Assembly: GCA_013042995.1 (NCBI GenBank)
Contig: JABDPB010000053.1
Span: 1-32,520 of the forward strand
Direction of reading: 5' to 3'
Length of the DNA stretch: 32,520 nt
Source of the DNA: Ignavibacteriaceae bacterium
Lineage (GTDB): Bacteria; Bacteroidota; Ignavibacteria; Ignavibacteriales; Ignavibacteriaceae
Part shown: positions 18,873 through 26,116 of the stretch, in pieces
How the letters are laid out: every line of letters begins with the position of its first letter
Numbering within the stretch: the stretch's first letter is position 1
Notes under the pieces: model-generated
Seen by the model: only the letters and a program-made list of their open reading frames with translations
The model's database searches: none
Told to the model about the DNA's origin: nothing
Translations under genes and position numbers: made by a program

Positions 18873-19166
18873 TTAATTTTTAGATGTGTATTTGTTATTT
18901 ACTTCAATTGAATCTACCACAGCAACAACAACAGAATGAACGGGTGCATTTTTGTGTCCTAATATTTGCTGCACTGATTTTCCCTCTTGTAAAAGTAATA
19001 CAGTATCCCCAATTCCTGCATCAACCATATCCAATGCAACAATATCTTTCTTCCCAATATACTTACTTTTATAATCGATAGGGTGGACAATCAGTAGTTT
19101 ATGCCCTACAAGAGTAGCATTTTTTTGAGTTGAAACCAGGTTCCCTTTAACTTTCGCTAACAGCAT
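18873..19166 (-). CDS. EutN/CcmL family microcompartment vertex protein
   Basis: This 97-residue protein matches the bacterial microcompartment pentamer family (PF03319). It begins MLLAKVKGNLVSTQKNATLVG, followed by KLLIVHPID, VALDMVDAGIGDTVLLLQEG and HSVVVAVVDSIEV. These are the strand-loop-strand pattern, the GAG-like turn and the closing V-D motif of EutN, CcmL and PduN. Such pentamers cap the corners of protein shells. No hexameter shell gene (BMC-H) or encapsulated aldehyde dehydrogenase is present in the window. The gene lies 4 bases after a two-span membrane protein and 11 before dprA, an unusual setting. The ATG directly follows an AAAGGA sequence, a very short ribosome binding site spacing. 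Confidence 0.9.
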   Translation of the reverse strand: MLLAKVKGNLVSTQKNATLVGHKLLIVHPIDYKSKYIGKKDIVALDMVDAGIGDTVLLLQEGKSVQQILGHKNAPVHSVVVAVVDSIEVNNKYTSKN

Positions 19167-19170
19167 TCCT

Positions 19171-19443
19171 TTACTCTGTAGATTTTTCTTTTCCGGATTT
19201 CTTTCTTAAAAAGATTGATAAAGGAAAAATAATAACATATCCAATGAATAGAAGAATGGGCGAGATTACTAATGAAGAAAAACTATCCCACGGACCAATA
19301 GTCATAAAATAAAATCCAATAACTATTACAACCATACCTAAGATAAGAATATAGTAGTTTTGTTTTTCCCAGTAGATATTAAAAGGTGAGACTTTAGATT
19401 TTTTAGTCTGCCTAATTTGTTTCCTTCTAACTTTTTGTGCCAT
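19171..19443 (-). CDS. Small two-span membrane protein, DUF3098-like
   Basis: This 90-residue protein has a strongly basic N-terminus (about residues 4-17), two membrane spans (about 30-48 and 57-76) joined by a short MTIGPWDSF loop, and a basic C-terminus. The pattern resembles the uncharacterised DUF3098-type membrane proteins of the Bacteroidota group. This is recalled from pattern, not searched. A good Shine-Dalgarno AGGAG lies 7 bases before the ATG. The leader is unusual: a structured RNA with a terminator-like hairpin ends right before this ribosome binding site. Function is unknown. Confidence 0.75.
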   Translation of the reverse strand: MAQKVRRKQIRQTKKSKVSPFNIYWEKQNYYILILGMVVIVIGFYFMTIGPWDSFSSLVISPILLFIGYVIIFPLSIFLRKKSGKEKSTE

Positions 19444-19457
19444 ATCAACTCCTGTTA

Positions 19458-19542
19458 AATAAAATAAAAGCCCAGCGATGGGGGGACCACTGGGCTCGAC
19501 TCTGATACATCAAAGGGCAGGGGAGAACCCTTTGAAAGAGTC
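19458..19542 (-). ncRNA. Two-hairpin RNA with C-rich loops (small RNA or leader)
   Basis: The RNA should start at G 19542. Hairpin 1 is GACTCT/AGAGTC (19542-19537 with 19503-19498), an inner stem CAAAGGG/CCCTTTG (19534-19528 with 19517-19511) and the loop UUCUCCCCUG. Hairpin 2 is AGCCCAG/CUGGGCU (19496-19490 with 19475-19469) with loop UGGUCCCCCCAUCG, followed by UUUUAUUUUAUUU. The total is about 83 nt. The stem starts exactly at the predicted +1 of a strong promoter and the second hairpin looks like an intrinsic terminator. C-rich loops recall small RNAs that pair with ribosome binding sites, and the layout resembles the actinobacterial 6C RNA. Alternatively it is an attenuating leader for the membrane-protein gene just downstream. 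Confidence 0.75.
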
Positions 19543-19548
19543 AGGATA

Positions 19549-19577
19549 AATATATTATGATAAGTGCTATTTGTCAA
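19549..19577 (-). promoter_or_regulatory. Sigma70-type promoter of the C-rich RNA
   Basis: On the minus strand TTGACA (19577-19572) is followed, after exactly 17 bases, by TATATT (19554-19549). This is a perfect -35 and a near-consensus -10. The predicted start is G 19542, seven bases downstream and the first paired base of hairpin 1. It is the best promoter match noticed in the window. Confidence 0.85.
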
Positions 19578-19584
19578 GCATTTA

Positions 19585-19842
19585 TTACTTGCTAATCTGA
19601 TAAACAATTTTTCTGATTGTATCAAACTGAAGATACGGATATTCTTCTCTGATTGAATCAATTGCATCTCCCGCACTTACCTTACTTGCCCTGAGCTGCT
19701 TAAATTTTTTTCTTATTTGATAGTCGCGAACAGCTTTTTCATCAATTAAGCCATGAGCTTCCAGCAGCTCGTAAATTTCATCGCTGATCAGTTCAGCGAG
19801 AGGGTTTTCTATTCTTGCTCTTATTTCCTTCATCTCCATCAT
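19585..19842 (-). CDS. Small hypothetical protein, possible helix-turn-helix
   Basis: This protein of 82-85 residues is predicted to be almost all helical and soluble. Three ATGs occur within the first four codons. The third (19833) sits at normal distance from the AAAGGA ribosome binding site and may be the real start. The C-terminal half (AGDAIDSIREEYPYLQFDTIRKIVYQ) could form a helix-turn-helix, but no family is recognised with confidence. It is the first gene of the minus-strand group. The small-RNA promoter lies 8-36 bases beyond its stop, so the downstream genes also have their own transcription start. Confidence 0.7.
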   Translation of the reverse strand: MMEMKEIRARIENPLAELISDEIYELLEAHGLIDEKAVRDYQIRKKFKQLRASKVSAGDAIDSIREEYPYLQFDTIRKIVYQISK

Positions 19843-20233
19843 TCCTTTTTTTGTGAATGGATATCGCTACCTGTTTATAGTATCAATTATTTTAGAAGTA
19901 ACACCTCCGCTTTATGTTCCGTATTTAATAAAAAAGCCGAACACAGTAACTAGCTGAGTCGGCATTAATTTGCTACTGTGGTAAAAAAGTGCTAAAAAAA
20001 TTATTTTTTATTCCAGTAACAAATTTTCTATAATTGTAAGGCTTTTATCCTAAGTGTTTGAAATATTAACTTCAAAAATAGTAAAAATTTAGTTAAAGTC
20101 AATGGAGAATATGATTTTGGTATTGTTTCGATTTAAGGCAGTTCTGTTAATTTTCTTAGAAAAAAAAGATATTTTTATACACATAAAGCCAATTAATCTA
20201 TATTAATTATTCAAAATTAACCTCGAAATTTTA
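19843..20233. other. Gene-free divergent region
   Basis: These 391 bases separate the minus-strand dprA group from the plus-strand polysaccharide locus. They contain a minus-strand terminator-like hairpin (19930-19963) and are otherwise very AT-rich with no convincing reading frame. Promoters for both directions must lie here or nearby, but I could not pick out convincing -35/-10 pairs. No JUMPstart/ops element is visible. Confidence 0.7.
19930..19963 (-). terminator. Terminator-like hairpin with pseudoknot-capable loop
   Basis: On the minus strand GCCGA (19963-19959) pairs with UCGGC (19940-19936) around an 18-base loop and is followed by UUUUUU (19935-19930). The loop contains UACUGUG (19948-19942), which is the exact complement of CACAGUA just upstream (19980-19974). 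The two pairings can form a pseudoknot or compete. Confidence 0.6.
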
Positions 20234-20488
20234 ATGGAAGATGTGCCCAAAAAACAAGTTTAGCTAATCGATTATATTAATGTTTTGTATAAATGGAAAA
20301 AACTCCTCTTTATAAATATGTTCATTATTGTAGCCCTTGCTACTGTTTATTCATTTCTAGTTCCTGAAAAATTTAAGGCAACATCAATTGTTATGGTTTC
20401 AGCTACAAATCAGCAAGGAATGGGCGGGCTTGGATCTATACTATCTGGGGATTTTGTTGAAGCAAAAAAAATAATTTTGTTGAAATAA
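20234..20488 (+). pseudogene. Remnant of a Wzz-type chain-length gene
   Basis: Reading from ATG 20234, the frame gives MEDVPKKQV, a TAG stop at 20261, then LIDYINVLYKWKKLLFIN and a membrane span. VPEKFKATSIVMVSA and GGLGSILSGD follow, before the frame ends at 20488. This is the N-terminal quarter of a Wzz/polysaccharide co-polymerase protein and aligns by eye with the intact gene starting at 23472. There is an in-frame nonsense codon, and everything after about residue 75 (coiled coil, second span) is missing. A TTG at 20285 could start a 67-residue fragment, but such a protein would lack the working domain. It is most likely a decayed copy left by recombination. Confidence 0.8.
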
Positions 20489-20515
20489 AATTAACATTTG
20501 ATTGAAGATGGTTAA

Positions 20516-22021
20516 ATGAAAAAGATCCTCTCAGTAGCAATTATCTTTTTTATAATATTTGTAACGACGATATACCTTGGATTAACCCATTCATCTCACT
20601 TCAACAATTTTGTATTTTCAAATGTAGTTAATCCGCATGACCCTCTCAAAGTTCAAACATCTCAATCTATAAAAAAACAACTTCAACAAATTGATTACTG
20701 GAAAGATCCGCGTGGGCTATTTCCAATTTTTGCTTACAATATCCCAGACAATACTCAAGATCTAACGGCTTCTTTAAAGATAATGGAGAGGGGGGGGATA
20801 AATCTTATTATTAACGGAAATTTTGGATGGATGCCGTACCCCAATAAACTAAAACAAGCATTTGAAGAATTAGGAAACTCAGATTTAAGATGGCTTGCTA
20901 TTCTTGAAAATGAATGCAAAAATAATTTTATTTACAGGAACTCAGATGATGAAACGAATTCCAACATTAATGAGATTTTAAATCAATTTAATGAAAATTA
21001 TATATATGGTTGGTATATCTGGGATGAACCAGGTAACAATCGTAAACTCTGCAGTACGCTAAATATGGAACCCAATGATGATAACGCTGATATTAATCGA
21101 ATGGTAAAACAGATAAGGTCAGATTCAATTTATAATAAAAAACTCGATTTTGTAAATCTTTTCCCAACTTATTGGAAAGGCACACACACTGCTGAAGACT
21201 ATGAAAAATATATTGATGCATTTTTTGCTTCACAGGAATATAAGCCCAGAGTTTTGTGTTTTGATCATTATCCATTATTAAAAAATAAAGCCGGCGGATT
21301 CAGAAAAGATTATTACTTAAATCTTAAAATCATCAGAGAAAAATCACTTCAATATGATGTACCTTTCTGGATGATAGTTCTTTCAAGTGGTCATTTGAAC
21401 TATAAAGAGCCAACTTTTGAAGAGATAAGTTTTCAGGCTTATTCAGCGCTTGCATATGGAGCGAAGGGCATCGGGTACTATTTATATTCAAAGAGTTGGA
21501 AAAAAGTTGGATATTCTTCCTGGATATTGGAGGAAAATGTTGATAATCCAAACCTGGCTGATTCAATGTACGGACCACTCTACTTACCAGTAAAAAAGTT
21601 AAACCAGAATGTTCAGGAAATTGGTAAAATATTATTAAAGCTTAAATCAATTGAGGTCATTCACACATCAGATTATCCAAATAGACAAAAAAGAATCGAA
21701 GGGTCAATCTTTAAAAGTCATAAGCCGAATTTGCTTATTCAAGATATTGAAAATATTGCAGGTTTGAATGTCAAACCGAATATTTTAGTAGGTATTTTTT
21801 CGAATGAAAATAAAACTTGCTCACAAAGTAAATACTTGCTAATTGTTAATAAAGATTTTAGAAAATCTGCAGAGCTTGAAATGAGCTTGAATAAAGTTTA
21901 TGATATAAGTATGTTTAATAAAAGTGCTGACCAGTTCTTAGCAATTTCTTCAGATCAAACTTTACAATTAATAATTCAACCTGGATCATGTGAATTGATA
22001 AAGTTAAGAAAAATTGAATAA
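20516..22021 (+). CDS. Putative exported TIM-barrel glycoside hydrolase-like protein
   Basis: This 501-residue protein has an N-terminal membrane anchor or signal (about residues 5-24). The central part reads like a glycosidase TIM barrel. RGGINLI ends an early strand, YGWYIWDEPGN carries an acidic DEP motif often catalytic in such barrels, and LCFDHYP and ALAYGAKGIGYYLYS lie at later strand ends. The C-terminal 100 residues look like a beta-sandwich. No numbered GH family is recognised with certainty, though GH42-like barrels come closest. It may trim or bind the polysaccharide made by this locus. A run of eight G residues (20790-20797, codons 91-94) lies in the coding sequence and could permit frameshift switching. 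Confidence 0.7.
   Translation: MKKILSVAIIFFIIFVTTIYLGLTHSSHFNNFVFSNVVNPHDPLKVQTSQSIKKQLQQIDYWKDPRGLFPIFAYNIPDNTQDLTASLKIMERGGINLIINGNFGWMPYPNKLKQAFEELGNSDLRWLAILENECKNNFIYRNSDDETNSNINEILNQFNENYIYGWYIWDEPGNNRKLCSTLNMEPNDDNADINRMVKQIRSDSIYNKKLDFVNLFPTYWKGTHTAEDYEKYIDAFFASQEYKPRVLCFDHYPLLKNKAGGFRKDYYLNLKIIREKSLQYDVPFWMIVLSSGHLNYKEPTFEEISFQAYSALAYGAKGIGYYLYSKSWKKVGYSSWILEENVDNPNLADSMYGPLYLPVKKLNQNVQEIGKILLKLKSIEVIHTSDYPNRQKRIEGSIFKSHKPNLLIQDIENIAGLNVKPNILVGIFSNENKTCSQSKYLLIVNKDFRKSAELEMSLNKVYDISMFNKSADQFLAISSDQTLQLIIQPGSCELIKLRKIE
20790..20797 (+). repeat. G8 homopolymer tract in the glycosidase-like gene
   Basis: Eight G residues occur at codons 91-94 (Glu-Arg-Gly-Gly). In an AT-rich region such a run is uncommon and sits early in the gene, where slippage would abolish most of the protein. 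The present length keeps the frame open. Confidence 0.85.
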
Positions 22022-22031
22022 GGGGTATACT

Positions 22032-23147
22032 ATGAAATATTTTCTTCTGACTATTTTATTGTTAACAATTTTAGTTTTACAAATCAGTTGCAGTGATTAA
22101 ATAGCTAATGGCGAAACAAAATTTAGTGTAAGTGGAAAAGCGGTATATAATAACAACCCTCTTGCTGAAGCACAGGTAAGTTTAAATAAAGCTTTGAACT
22201 ATTCTACAACTACAGATGCCGAAGGTAATTTCAAAATAACAGATGTTCCAGCTGGCAATTACAATCTCTCAATTAGTAAAAGTTTTTCTGATGGAAACTT
22301 TACGGAAACAAATCAGAATATATCTGTAACTGATAATTTGAACCTTTCTGAACTTAAACTGCCCAAAGCTGTTTTTCTTTTTTCTATTTCTGAAATAACA
22401 GCATCTTCGGTCTTTATAAGCTGGTCCCAAACAGATACAAATGATTTTAGAGAGTATAAAATTTATAGGCATACCTCACCCGGACTGGATGAAACGACAG
22501 GTACACTCATTTATGTAGCCACATCAATCTCTGACACTTTTTTCACGGACAATAATTTATTTGAGTCTACATACTATTATTACAGAGTATATGTGATGAA
22601 TGACTATGGTAGGTTGAGTGGTAGTAACATTGTATCTGCAAAAACCTTATTTAAAAATTTGATTAAGAATGGCGACTTTGAATTATTTAATTCTTCAAAT
22701 GAGCCAACGGATTGGTTATTAGAAAATGATGTTTGGTTTGTCAGTAATCAAAATTATCAAAATGGTTCATATGGATTGAGAGGGGAAAGAAATACATATT
22801 TGGTTGAATTGGGACCTGGAGCTTCATTACGCCAATTTATTCCATATACTTCTTTGGTTGCAGGTAAACAGTATACTTTTTCATTTCATTACTATGTTGA
22901 AAATTTAAATGGTACCTACAGGCTAACAGTTGCATTGGCTACAAGTATTCAATCACACTCCGATATTTATTTTTACTTCATCGAAGGTCCAAGCTCAACT
23001 GGATGGGAAAGTAAGTCTTTTACATTTACAGCACCTACGCTTAATCAGGATTTAGTAGTTAGCTGTTATGTTGCTGCCAATATTCCATATAATAATGGAC
23101 CCTGGTTAATGTGGCTGGATAGTTTTGAATTGAAACAAATAGAATAA
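22032..23147 (+). pseudogene. Lipoprotein with FnIII and carbohydrate-binding domains, stop at codon 23
   Basis: The frame opens at ATG 22032 with a lipoprotein signal peptide (MKYFLLTILLLTILVLQ, then ISC with C20 as the lipidated residue). It meets TAA at 22098, two codons after the Cys. The same frame then runs open to 23147: a carboxypeptidase regulatory-like beta domain (VSGKAVYNNNPLAEAQVSL, DAEGNFKITDVPAGNYNLSI), a fibronectin type III domain (about ITASSVFISWSQ to SAKT) and a C-terminal carbohydrate-binding module-like domain (LIKNGDFELFN to the end). A TTG at 22194 could restart translation but would give a protein without signal peptide. One base change (for example GAA to TAA) explains the stop. 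It lies 10 bases after the glycosidase-like gene. Confidence 0.8.
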
Positions 23148-23471
23148 TTACAAAAGCCAATATTTAGGTTTGATTTTGTGAAAGTATTCTATTTCTACAC
23201 ATTGTATATTTATACTATTATTTAATTCAAATTCTGAAAATCTAGATCTCTCAATATCTTCCCATCAGATCAAATTATTTAACATCTTACTAAAAATGAT
23301 TTTGGTAAAGCTTTTTGAATATCTTTTATGTCCAATCTTCATTATTAATGCACTTCGGAAATTATAATTCAAAGAGTAACAGCGACTAATTATTCATTTA
23401 TAAGTTTCAACAACTGCTTTAAAAATATTAACTTTACAACATTATAAATTAAATTCAATTAGGTAAAGAAA
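23148..23471. other. Gene-free stretch before wzz
   Basis: These 324 bases are very AT-rich, with no convincing reading frame, hairpin with T-run, or repeat that I can support. They may hold a promoter for the intact wzz-wzy-wzx genes, but no clear elements stand out. Their length fits the view that the genes before and after came together by recombination. Confidence 0.6.
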
Positions 23472-24704
23472 ATGTCAAATCCTGGTGATCAAAAATCAAA
23501 ACGATTAGAAGACCTTCTAATTGTTTTAGTTAAATATCGGAAACTCATTTTATTAAATGTTCTTATCGTTACAATTGCTGCTATTGTGACAAGCTTACTT
23601 ATTTCCAACAAATATACTGCAACAGCATCGTTTATATCTCCGAAAAAGAAGGGGGGACTATTTGGGGATATTGGTGGTTTTTCAAGTACAATAAAAGACC
23701 TTTCCAGAACACTTGGTGGACGATTGGGGACAGTTTCAGATGAAGCATATAACTATTTAGTTATTTTACAAAGTAGAACAGCTTCTGAAATGGTTATAAA
23801 GGAATTTAATTTGCGTGAAATTTATGAAATCGATGAAGACAAACCATATGAAGATGTGATTAAAGCATTGAGTAATTATGTTGATTTTAATATTGAAGAT
23901 GAAGGAAATATTGTTATTTCTGTCACAGATGAAATTCCTAAACGTGCTGCAAAAATGGCAAATTATTATGTCGAAATCCTAAACGAAATAAGTACAGAAC
24001 TAAACGTAACAGAATCACGAAACAACAGGGAATTTATTGAAAAAAGATTTATTCAGGCACAGAACGATATTCTTGAATTAGAAGATAGTATGGAGGTATT
24101 TAGTAAAAAATATAATGTTCTTGCTATGGAAGAGCAAATAAAAGCTGCTATTGAAGTTGCCGCAGAAGTGAAAGCTCAACTTGAAATAGCAAAACTTGAA
24201 CGCGAAATTTTAATTAAAAACTATGGTGAAGCAAATCCACTGGTTCAAGAGTCCAACATCAAAGTAAATGAATTAACAAATCAACTAAGTAAAATTAAAT
24301 TTGGTGAAGAAAAAAATCTTAGATCTTCTTTCAATATTTTTGTTCCGTTTGAGAAAGTTCCCGAGACAGGAGTTATGTATATAAGATTGATGAGAAATTA
24401 TGAAATTCAGACAAAAATACTAGAATTCATTTATCCAATTTACGAACAAGCTAAAATTGAGGAACAAAAGGATATACCAGTTGTATTAGTTGTTGACGAA
24501 GCCGTCCCCCCCGAAAAAAAATCTTCACCAAAGAGATCTTTGATTGTGATAGGTGCATTCTTGATATCATTCTTTTTATCTCTAGGCTATGCATTAATGA
24601 AAGAATCTTATTGTGCATTACAAACGGATGAAGTAAGATATAAGAAAATCAAGACGGGGATAATTGATCCTTTGAAATCCATTTTCAAACGTAAGCAGAA
24701 GTGA
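23472..24704 (+). CDS. Wzz/GumC-type polysaccharide chain-length determinant
   Basis: This is an inner-membrane polysaccharide co-polymerase of 410 residues. A cytoplasmic N-terminus leads to TM1 (about 27-47). A periplasmic Wzz domain (TATASFISPKK...LSRTLGG) and a long coiled coil (about 165-275) follow. The segment DEAVPPEKKSSPKRS precedes TM2 (about 356-376) and a short cytoplasmic tail. There is no Walker motif or tyrosine-rich tail, so a BY-kinase domain is not fused. It is the intact counterpart of the remnant at 20234. It contains short G6 and C7 runs. It likely sets polymer length together with Wzy, which starts 10 bases after its stop. Confidence 0.9.
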   Translation: MSNPGDQKSKRLEDLLIVLVKYRKLILLNVLIVTIAAIVTSLLISNKYTATASFISPKKKGGLFGDIGGFSSTIKDLSRTLGGRLGTVSDEAYNYLVILQSRTASEMVIKEFNLREIYEIDEDKPYEDVIKALSNYVDFNIEDEGNIVISVTDEIPKRAAKMANYYVEILNEISTELNVTESRNNREFIEKRFIQAQNDILELEDSMEVFSKKYNVLAMEEQIKAAIEVAAEVKAQLEIAKLEREILIKNYGEANPLVQESNIKVNELTNQLSKIKFGEEKNLRSSFNIFVPFEKVPETGVMYIRLMRNYEIQTKILEFIYPIYEQAKIEEQKDIPVVLVVDEAVPPEKKSSPKRSLIVIGAFLISFFLSLGYALMKESYCALQTDEVRYKKIKTGIIDPLKSIFKRKQK

Positions 24705-24714
24705 TAAATTTTTT

Positions 24715-26076
24715 ATGTGGTTAGCACAACTGTACCAAATAAGATATTTACTTTTAGTTGAGTTATTTCTGTTAATGGTGTTAGCGATTTTTGATTTGAT
24801 ACCTTTTTTGATATTGACCTCAATTTTACTTCTGATATTTATACTAATAATTTCTTTCAATTCACCTACATTTGCAGTATTTGTCTTACTGATCTCAATC
24901 TTAATTGATGCACTAATTCCCTATAAAACTATTTCAAAGGGTCCAACATTATTACTTGAAGAAATGTTTTTTTTAGTATTTCTTGGTTTATTTACTTTCA
25001 AGTTTTTATTGTACTCTAATGAGAGTAATAAAATACCAGGTGTTTTTTTGTTATGGGCCTTATTTTTGTTCTGGACTCTGCCCATTGGATTAGTTGTTGC
25101 AATCGAGAAATTAAGAATTTTTGCTTTTTGGAAAAACTATTTTGTGGGTTTTTTTATTTTTGCTCTCGTATATTATACCATTGATAAAAGAATTCAAATT
25201 AAAGCACTAATAATTGGGTTGATAGTCTGGGGCTTGAGTCTAGCAATTATTGAGTTCAAAGTATTAATTGATTTGGGTGGGTTTTCGGCAGGGATTGTTG
25301 GACTATATCTTAAAAAGAATTTACTTTCAATTACTTGGGGAAGATCAAATTATTTAGCTTCATTTTTTGTTTTAATTATTCCTATAACCATTGGCTACCT
25401 GTTTTATACAAAATCTTTCAGATTAAAAATATTTACTTTTTTTAGTTTGATAATTATGTCTTTTGCAGTTATGTTAACTCTATCGCGGGGTGGCATTTTA
25501 GCACTAGCAATTGCTCTCATTATCTTATCTTTTCGAACACTGAAAACAAAGACCTTAGTACCGTTTCTTGCACTGATCTTTATACTTATTCTCGTAGTTC
25601 TTCTCAATCCACTTACATATGTAATAATCGAGGGGGTATCAAATCTGGAGACAAGTGGCTCAGTTTACACAAGAATTAATTTTTATGAGGATACCTGGCG
25701 TGCGTTCTTAAATTATCCGATTACTGGTGTTGGTTTTGGTAACCTAGGCTATTATTCTACTTTTATATTAGCCGAGGGAACATCATTCTCTGCTCATAAT
25801 ATTGTTTTGGGTATGTTGGGTGAGGTTGGATTAGTAGGTGGCATATTTTTCTTTCTAATTTTAGGCTCAATTATCACTAATCTCTTCAAAGAATTTTTGG
25901 AAGAAAAAGATAATGCATTAAAAGTTCTAAGATGGTCGTTCTTATCATCAATCATTGGGGGATGTCTTCACTCACTTGTTGAACCAACTTTTGAGGGATT
26001 TCAATTTTCAATTATATTCTGGCTAATTGTTGGCATTTCAAGTAATCTTCACCAGTTAAAATCTAATTCGAATTAA
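24715..26076 (+). CDS. O-antigen polymerase/ligase-like protein (Wzy_C)
   Basis: This 453-residue protein has about 11-12 membrane spans and one large periplasmic loop (about 305-365). The loop holds the signature region NYPITGVGFGNLGYYS, followed by SAHNIVLGMLGEVGLVGGI, typical of the Wzy_C/O-antigen ligase superfamily (PF04932). It polymerises or ligates lipid-linked oligosaccharides at the outer face of the inner membrane. Location between wzz and wzx favours a Wzy polymerase role over WaaL ligase. Confidence 0.9.
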   Translation: MWLAQLYQIRYLLLVELFLLMVLAIFDLIPFLILTSILLLIFILIISFNSPTFAVFVLLISILIDALIPYKTISKGPTLLLEEMFFLVFLGLFTFKFLLYSNESNKIPGVFLLWALFLFWTLPIGLVVAIEKLRIFAFWKNYFVGFFIFALVYYTIDKRIQIKALIIGLIVWGLSLAIIEFKVLIDLGGFSAGIVGLYLKKNLLSITWGRSNYLASFFVLIIPITIGYLFYTKSFRLKIFTFFSLIIMSFAVMLTLSRGGILALAIALIILSFRTLKTKTLVPFLALIFILILVVLLNPLTYVIIEGVSNLETSGSVYTRINFYEDTWRAFLNYPITGVGFGNLGYYSTFILAEGTSFSAHNIVLGMLGEVGLVGGIFFFLILGSIITNLFKEFLEEKDNALKVLRWSFLSSIIGGCLHSLVEPTFEGFQFSIIFWLIVGISSNLHQLKSNSN

Positions 26077-26116
26077 CCAATAACTGTTATAACTTGTTGT
26101 TCAAAGTGCTTATCGT

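Noticed and set aside
19455..19676. 73-codon minus-strand frame over the C-rich RNA
   Set aside because: It runs through the promoter, both hairpins and the terminator-like tail and overlaps the small gene ending at 19585. The RNA explanation fits better.
20234..22100. Stop-codon reassignment as the explanation for the in-frame TAG and TAA
   Set aside because: Many other genes in the window end normally at TAA, TAG or TGA and none of the intact conserved genes contains an internal stop, so recoding is not supported.
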